Of a stretch of 35,334 nucleotides of DNA, positions 32,695 to 35,334 are shown in pieces. Made by a program: the position numbers and the translations under genes. The stretch covers positions 1-35,334 of the forward strand of contig DASXMX010000071.1 of assembly GCA_036495445.1 (NCBI GenBank), written 5' to 3'. This stretch comes from DASXMX01 sp036495445. Lineage in GTDB: Bacteria; Planctomycetota; Phycisphaerae; Tepidisphaerales; Tepidisphaeraceae. The notes beneath the pieces are model-generated. The model was not told the origin of the DNA. It made no database searches and saw only the letters and a program-made list of their open reading frames with translations. Positions within the stretch are counted from its first letter, which is position 1; each line of letters opens with the position of its first letter.

Positions 32695-33060
32695 ATGCAA
32701 CAGGACGAACTCGAACCGTTGCGAAAGGCCGTCGAGGGGCTGACCTATCCGAGCGAATCCGACGAGCCGTTCGACGTCGTGCGTTGGGACGCAAAGGGTA
32801 CCGCCCACGACCAGGTGGCCGCCCATGCGGGCAACGGGAAGAAGATCGAGCCGGTGCCGGTCGACGCCTTCTTCAGCCAACTCGACGATTCGAACGACGC
32901 CGACCGGTTCCATGCCCTTCGCCGGGTTCTCCAATCGACGCTGACGGACCTGCAAATCTTCCGCGCCGCCGACGGCGGCGCCGAGGTCGACGTCTATCTC
33001 ATCGGCCGGCTCCCATCCGGCGCGTGGGCCGGGCTGCACACGATCTCGGTCGAAACGTGA
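32695..33060 (+). CDS. nuiA: NuiA-family inhibitor of the adjacent nuclease
   Basis: The 121-residue product starts at ATG 32695 with GAGGTG 5-8 bases upstream. It resembles the sugar-non-specific nuclease inhibitor NuiA of Anabaena along its whole length: LRKAVEGLTYPSESDEPFDV at the start, PVPVDAFFSQL in the middle, then DVYLIGRLPSGAWAGLHT and the final SVET. In the known NucA-NuiA complex the C-terminal Thr of the inhibitor reaches the catalytic magnesium; that terminal Glu-Thr is preserved here (Glu120, Thr121). There is no signal peptide, so it protects the cytoplasm from nuclease before export. Co-translation with the nuclease is likely. A damaged fragment of a second NuiA gene lies beyond the transposase at 33974-34048. 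Confidence 0.93.
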   Translation: MQQDELEPLRKAVEGLTYPSESDEPFDVVRWDAKGTAHDQVAAHAGNGKKIEPVPVDAFFSQLDDSNDADRFHALRRVLQSTLTDLQIFRAADGGAEVDVYLIGRLPSGAWAGLHTISVET

Positions 33061-33096
33061 TCGATCCGTTTTCCCGAGGAGAAACCCCGACGAGCA

Positions 33097-33119
33097 AAAA
33101 CCGGGACGGGGACGGTTTT
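33097..33119 (+). repeat. RAYT-associated repeat, left copy
   Basis: AAAACCGGGACGGGGACGG followed by TTTT, the inverse of the right-hand copies at 33848-33870 and 33886-33908. It starts 37 bases after the nuiA stop and ends just 3 bases before the transposase stop codon. GACGAG at 33089-33094 precedes it, as GACGAG at 33881-33886 precedes the outermost right copy. Confidence 0.85.
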
Positions 33120-33122
33120 CAT

Positions 33123-33827
33123 TCATTGCGGGTCCCGGGTCCTCCTCGCCGGAGGCCGACCGGGCGGGCGGAAGCAGGAAGCCAGCCCCAACTGTCGCGC
33201 GGCCGTGCGTTGCCAATCGACTGACCCGTACGGGCGCGACCGGTTGATGCTCATTCGGATCGCCTCCTCCTCGGCAGGCGTTTGCGGCATGTTGACCCAT
33301 TCCAACCAGCCCGCCGGCAACGGTACCGGCCATGGGGTGAGGACCGCCTGCTGCTGGCGGCTGCCGGACATTCGGCGGTGCAACCCGGACCATTGCCAAT
33401 CCTCGGCCCGACTGACCAGGCCCGCCCGCAGCGGGTTACGCTCCACGTACCGGAGGACCGTCAATAGGTGCGCGTCCTCCTGGATGGGAAACGCTTTGAA
33501 CCGTCCTTGATACAGCGGCCCATAGCCGACCGTCTCGTGGGAGGTGCGCCAACGTTGGGCGTGCGCGAGCGTCAGCCACTGCATGAACTTTGACAGATCA
33601 CCGTCGTGAGTCGGACGGATCACGAGGTGCCAATGGGTCGGCATCACGCAGAACGTGAACAAGTCGACCGGCGTCCGCGCCAGCGCCTCCTCCAGCGTCC
33701 GCTCGAAGGCCACATAATCCTTGACGCCGCGGAACAGGCGGATCCGGGCCACCGATCGGTTCAGCACGTGAAAGACCTTGCCAGCCGGGCATCTGCGGGC
33801 GGTGCGGGGCATAAGGCGGGCGATCAT
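33123..33827 (-). CDS. REP-associated tyrosine transposase (RAYT, IS200/IS605-like Y1)
   Basis: This encodes 234 residues from ATG 33827, or 229 from ATG 33812, where the common RAYT start (M)PRTARRCPAGKVFHVLNRS begins. The HUH metal-binding motif is in FCVMPTHWHLVI (His-Trp-His). The catalytic Tyr is in VLRYVERNPLRAGLV. GPLYQGRFKAFPIQ and the tail RPYGSVDWQRTAARQLG and FRPPGRP are typical of RAYTs. These enzymes nick and join single-stranded REP hairpins rather than moving as classical elements. The gene is bracketed by inverted copies of a 23-base repeat (one at left, two at right), the expected substrate. All catalytic motifs are intact, so it may be active. It separates nuiA from a second nuiA fragment. 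Confidence 0.95.
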   Translation of the reverse strand: MIARLMPRTARRCPAGKVFHVLNRSVARIRLFRGVKDYVAFERTLEEALARTPVDLFTFCVMPTHWHLVIRPTHDGDLSKFMQWLTLAHAQRWRTSHETVGYGPLYQGRFKAFPIQEDAHLLTVLRYVERNPLRAGLVSRAEDWQWSGLHRRMSGSRQQQAVLTPWPVPLPAGWLEWVNMPQTPAEEEAIRMSINRSRPYGSVDWQRTAARQLGLASCFRPPGRPPARRTRDPQ

Positions 33828-33847
33828 ACCGGGCCCAGCGAATAGAA

Positions 33848-33870
33848 GAAACCGTCCCCGTCCCGGTTTT
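33848..33870 (-). repeat. RAYT-associated repeat, right copy 1
   Basis: AAACCGTCCCCGTCCCGG then TTTT, in inverted orientation to the left copy at 33097-33119, 20 bases upstream of the transposase start. Confidence 0.85.
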
Positions 33871-33880
33871 CCTCTTGGCT

Positions 33881-33916
33881 GACGAGAAAACCGTCCCCGT
33901 CCCGGTTTCTCTCGTC
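33881..33916 (-). repeat. RAYT-associated repeat, right copy 2 with palindromic flanks
   Basis: AAAACCGTCCCCGTCCCGG at 33887-33905, framed by GACGAG before and CTCGTC after, so the whole unit is close to a palindrome at its edges. It is the outer end of the transposase-containing block, and the remnant of the second inhibitor gene begins about 60 bases later. Confidence 0.8.
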
Positions 33917-33973
33917 GTCGCGGTCGATTTGGACGTCGAAAGGGGGGGCGGGGCCTGGGAGCGTCGGATTCCG

Positions 33974-34048
33974 GCGGGGGAGGTTTACCTGATCGGGCGG
34001 CCGCCGTCGGGCAGTTGGGCCGGGCTGCTTACGGTTGGCGTCGAGGCG
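33974..34048 (+). pseudogene. Fragment of a second NuiA-type inhibitor gene
   Basis: Twenty-five codons read AGEVYLIGRPPSGSWAGL then LTVGVEA, closely matching the C-terminus of nuiA (VDVYLIGRLPSGAWAGLHTISVET). DNA identity is clearly lower than protein similarity, so this is an old paralogue and not a recent duplication. The terminal Glu-Thr needed for inhibition is lost (VEA, running on without a stop to 34078), and nothing upstream matches the rest of the inhibitor. A frame including it opens inside a transposase repeat, so it is not a functional gene. Confidence 0.65.
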
Positions 34049-34957
34049 GCCTGGTCGAGCACGATGACGGGGCTGTAGCCGAACGCCACGAATGCGAGCT
34101 CGCGCGTATTCAAATCGACCAGGGTAATCTGAGGCCCGATCTGGAGTACGACCTGGTCACCCGGCAGCACTGTCGCCCAGCGGGTCTGCCACGAGAGGAA
34201 CGGCGTATCGACCGCGAGGTGGAGGCTCTGGCCGGTCGCAGGATTGAAGGCCCTCATGCCGAATCGCGGATCGTACGCATCGGCGATTGCCGTCACCTGC
34301 CAGTCTCGTTCATGTGCAGGTCGCAACTCGATCGCCTCTTCATCGGACTCCTTCGTGGGGTGGAAGGCTCGCAACAGCCTCGGGAGCAGACCCGTCCAGC
34401 CGGGTACGGAGGAGCGATTTCTCGTCGGGCGAAATGAAATAGATGGATGCGGTCGGGTTCTTCGAGAATCGGAGCGATGGGGTCAGCTTCGTTTCGCCAA
34501 GTGTTTGCGTCGAAGCCGCGAGATACAAGGGAAGGAGAATCGCATACGACACAACTTGGGCCAGCGCGCAGGCGATCACGGACTGGCGCGACCGGTTCGG
34601 CGTTCCTCGGAACGCGCGATACACAAACGGCCACTCGAGCACAAACGAACTGCCGAGCGCCACAACGTACATGGCCGCGAGGAGCCGTGTGACGTGGAAC
34701 ATCGGAACTGGGCCCAACGCGATGGGGCTAATGAGCGACGCCATGACGGGCAGCACAAACGCCCCAACGAGTGCCGAGAAATAGTTCCCGGCGATGACCC
34801 AGCCGAAGAGGCGTCGACGCGGCACCTTGAAGATCAGCGCGATGGCCGCGGCTTCGATCAGGCCGATGAGAAGGTTACCGAACACCAGCCGCGTGTCTGT
34901 CACCAGCAGGAACGGGCTGATCACGTCGGCAAGCAGGGACAGAGCTGAACCGGCCAC
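33985..34957 (-). pseudogene. Membrane protein gene split by a frameshift
   Basis: From GTG 34957 (GGGGAG about 8 bases upstream) a 205-codon frame encodes four or five membrane helices (LLIGLIEAAAIALIFKVP, VIAGNYFSALVGAFVLPVMA, LAAMYVVALGSSFVLEW, IACALAQVVSYAILLPLYLA). A soluble start follows, IYFISPDEKSLLRTRLDGS, which stops at 34340. The overlapping frame (34374-33985) continues with good protein-like sequence (SDEEAIELRPAHERDWQVTA, VLPGDQVVLQIG, TLVDLNTRELAFVAFGYSPV). I read these as one original protein of about 320 residues broken by a small indel near 34350-34390. Sequencing error is an alternative. The 3' end is antisense to the NuiA fragment. The function is unknown. Confidence 0.55.
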
Positions 34958-34984
34958 GGAGCGACTCCCCGGCGCGAGATATTC

Positions 34985-35334
<350 letters not shown>

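Noticed and set aside
33875..34078. A 67-codon ORF as a real gene next to the transposase
   Set aside because: It opens inside a transposase-associated repeat and only codons 34-58 resemble anything (the NuiA C-terminus), so it is recorded as a gene fragment instead.

Overview
The window is about 35 kb of GC-rich bacterial chromosome with dense genes on both strands, short intergenic gaps and no rRNA, tRNA or CRISPR that I can see. The gene content points to a Planctomycetota bacterium, most likely from the Phycisphaerae side. The clues are small membrane proteins with a CPxCGYxL...CPECG zinc ribbon and a MIRRLF start, a formylglycine-type sulfatase, an ECF42/YCII pair, a RAYT transposase beginning (M)PRTARR, many short palindromic intergenic repeats, and several GTG starts. 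This is inference from gene style; there is no rRNA or marker gene to fix the lineage.

Layout. 1-2.1 kb: 3' end of a myo-inositol oxygenase gene, a worn IS110-like transposase remnant, a broken ECF42 sigma-factor gene and its YCII partner. 2.1-3.9 kb: an exported proline-rich protein, an ankyrin-type protein and a small membrane protein. 3.9-7.0 kb (minus): katG and a voltage-sensor channel-like protein with a non-canonical filter. 7.3-8.7 kb: a zinc-ribbon membrane protein, a truncated second gene and a lipoprotein-like protein. 9.1-10.9 kb: a two-gene exosortase E system, made of a 73-residue substrate with a PEIS-type sorting tail and an exosortase/CPBP-protease fusion. 11-15 kb: two VOC-fold proteins, a membrane protein, a di-haem cytochrome c peroxidase, a small protein and another zinc-ribbon membrane protein. 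15.1-19.0 kb (minus): an Lhr-type helicase. 19.2-20.8 kb: a hypothetical protein and a TerC/Alx-type membrane protein. 21.2-24.8 kb: a full-length cobalamin-dependent methionine synthase, with clusters of palindromic repeats on both sides. 25.2-28.3 kb: a CheR methyltransferase followed within 2 bases by a membrane histidine kinase. 28.4-31.6 kb: a secreted protein, a shortened TMEM43-like protein and a sulfatase. 31.7-34.1 kb: a membrane-anchored NucA-type nuclease with a NuiA-type inhibitor gene, then a RAYT transposase bracketed by inverted repeats, then a fragment of a second NuiA gene. 34-35.3 kb (minus): a frameshifted membrane protein and the C-terminal part of an S9 prolyl-oligopeptidase-type peptidase running off the window.

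Working together. The clearest functional units are (i) the exosortase E and its adjacent substrate, where processing would leave only about 20 residues outside the cell; (ii) the nuclease and its dedicated inhibitor, whose catalytic and blocking residues are both present; (iii) CheR plus histidine kinase as a signalling pair with no response regulator nearby; and (iv) katG with the channel-like gene just downstream. Several genes are visibly decaying: the sigma factor, the IS110 remnant, the MIRRLF fragment, the second NuiA copy and the frameshifted membrane protein. This suggests a region that has been rearranged by mobile and repeat elements.
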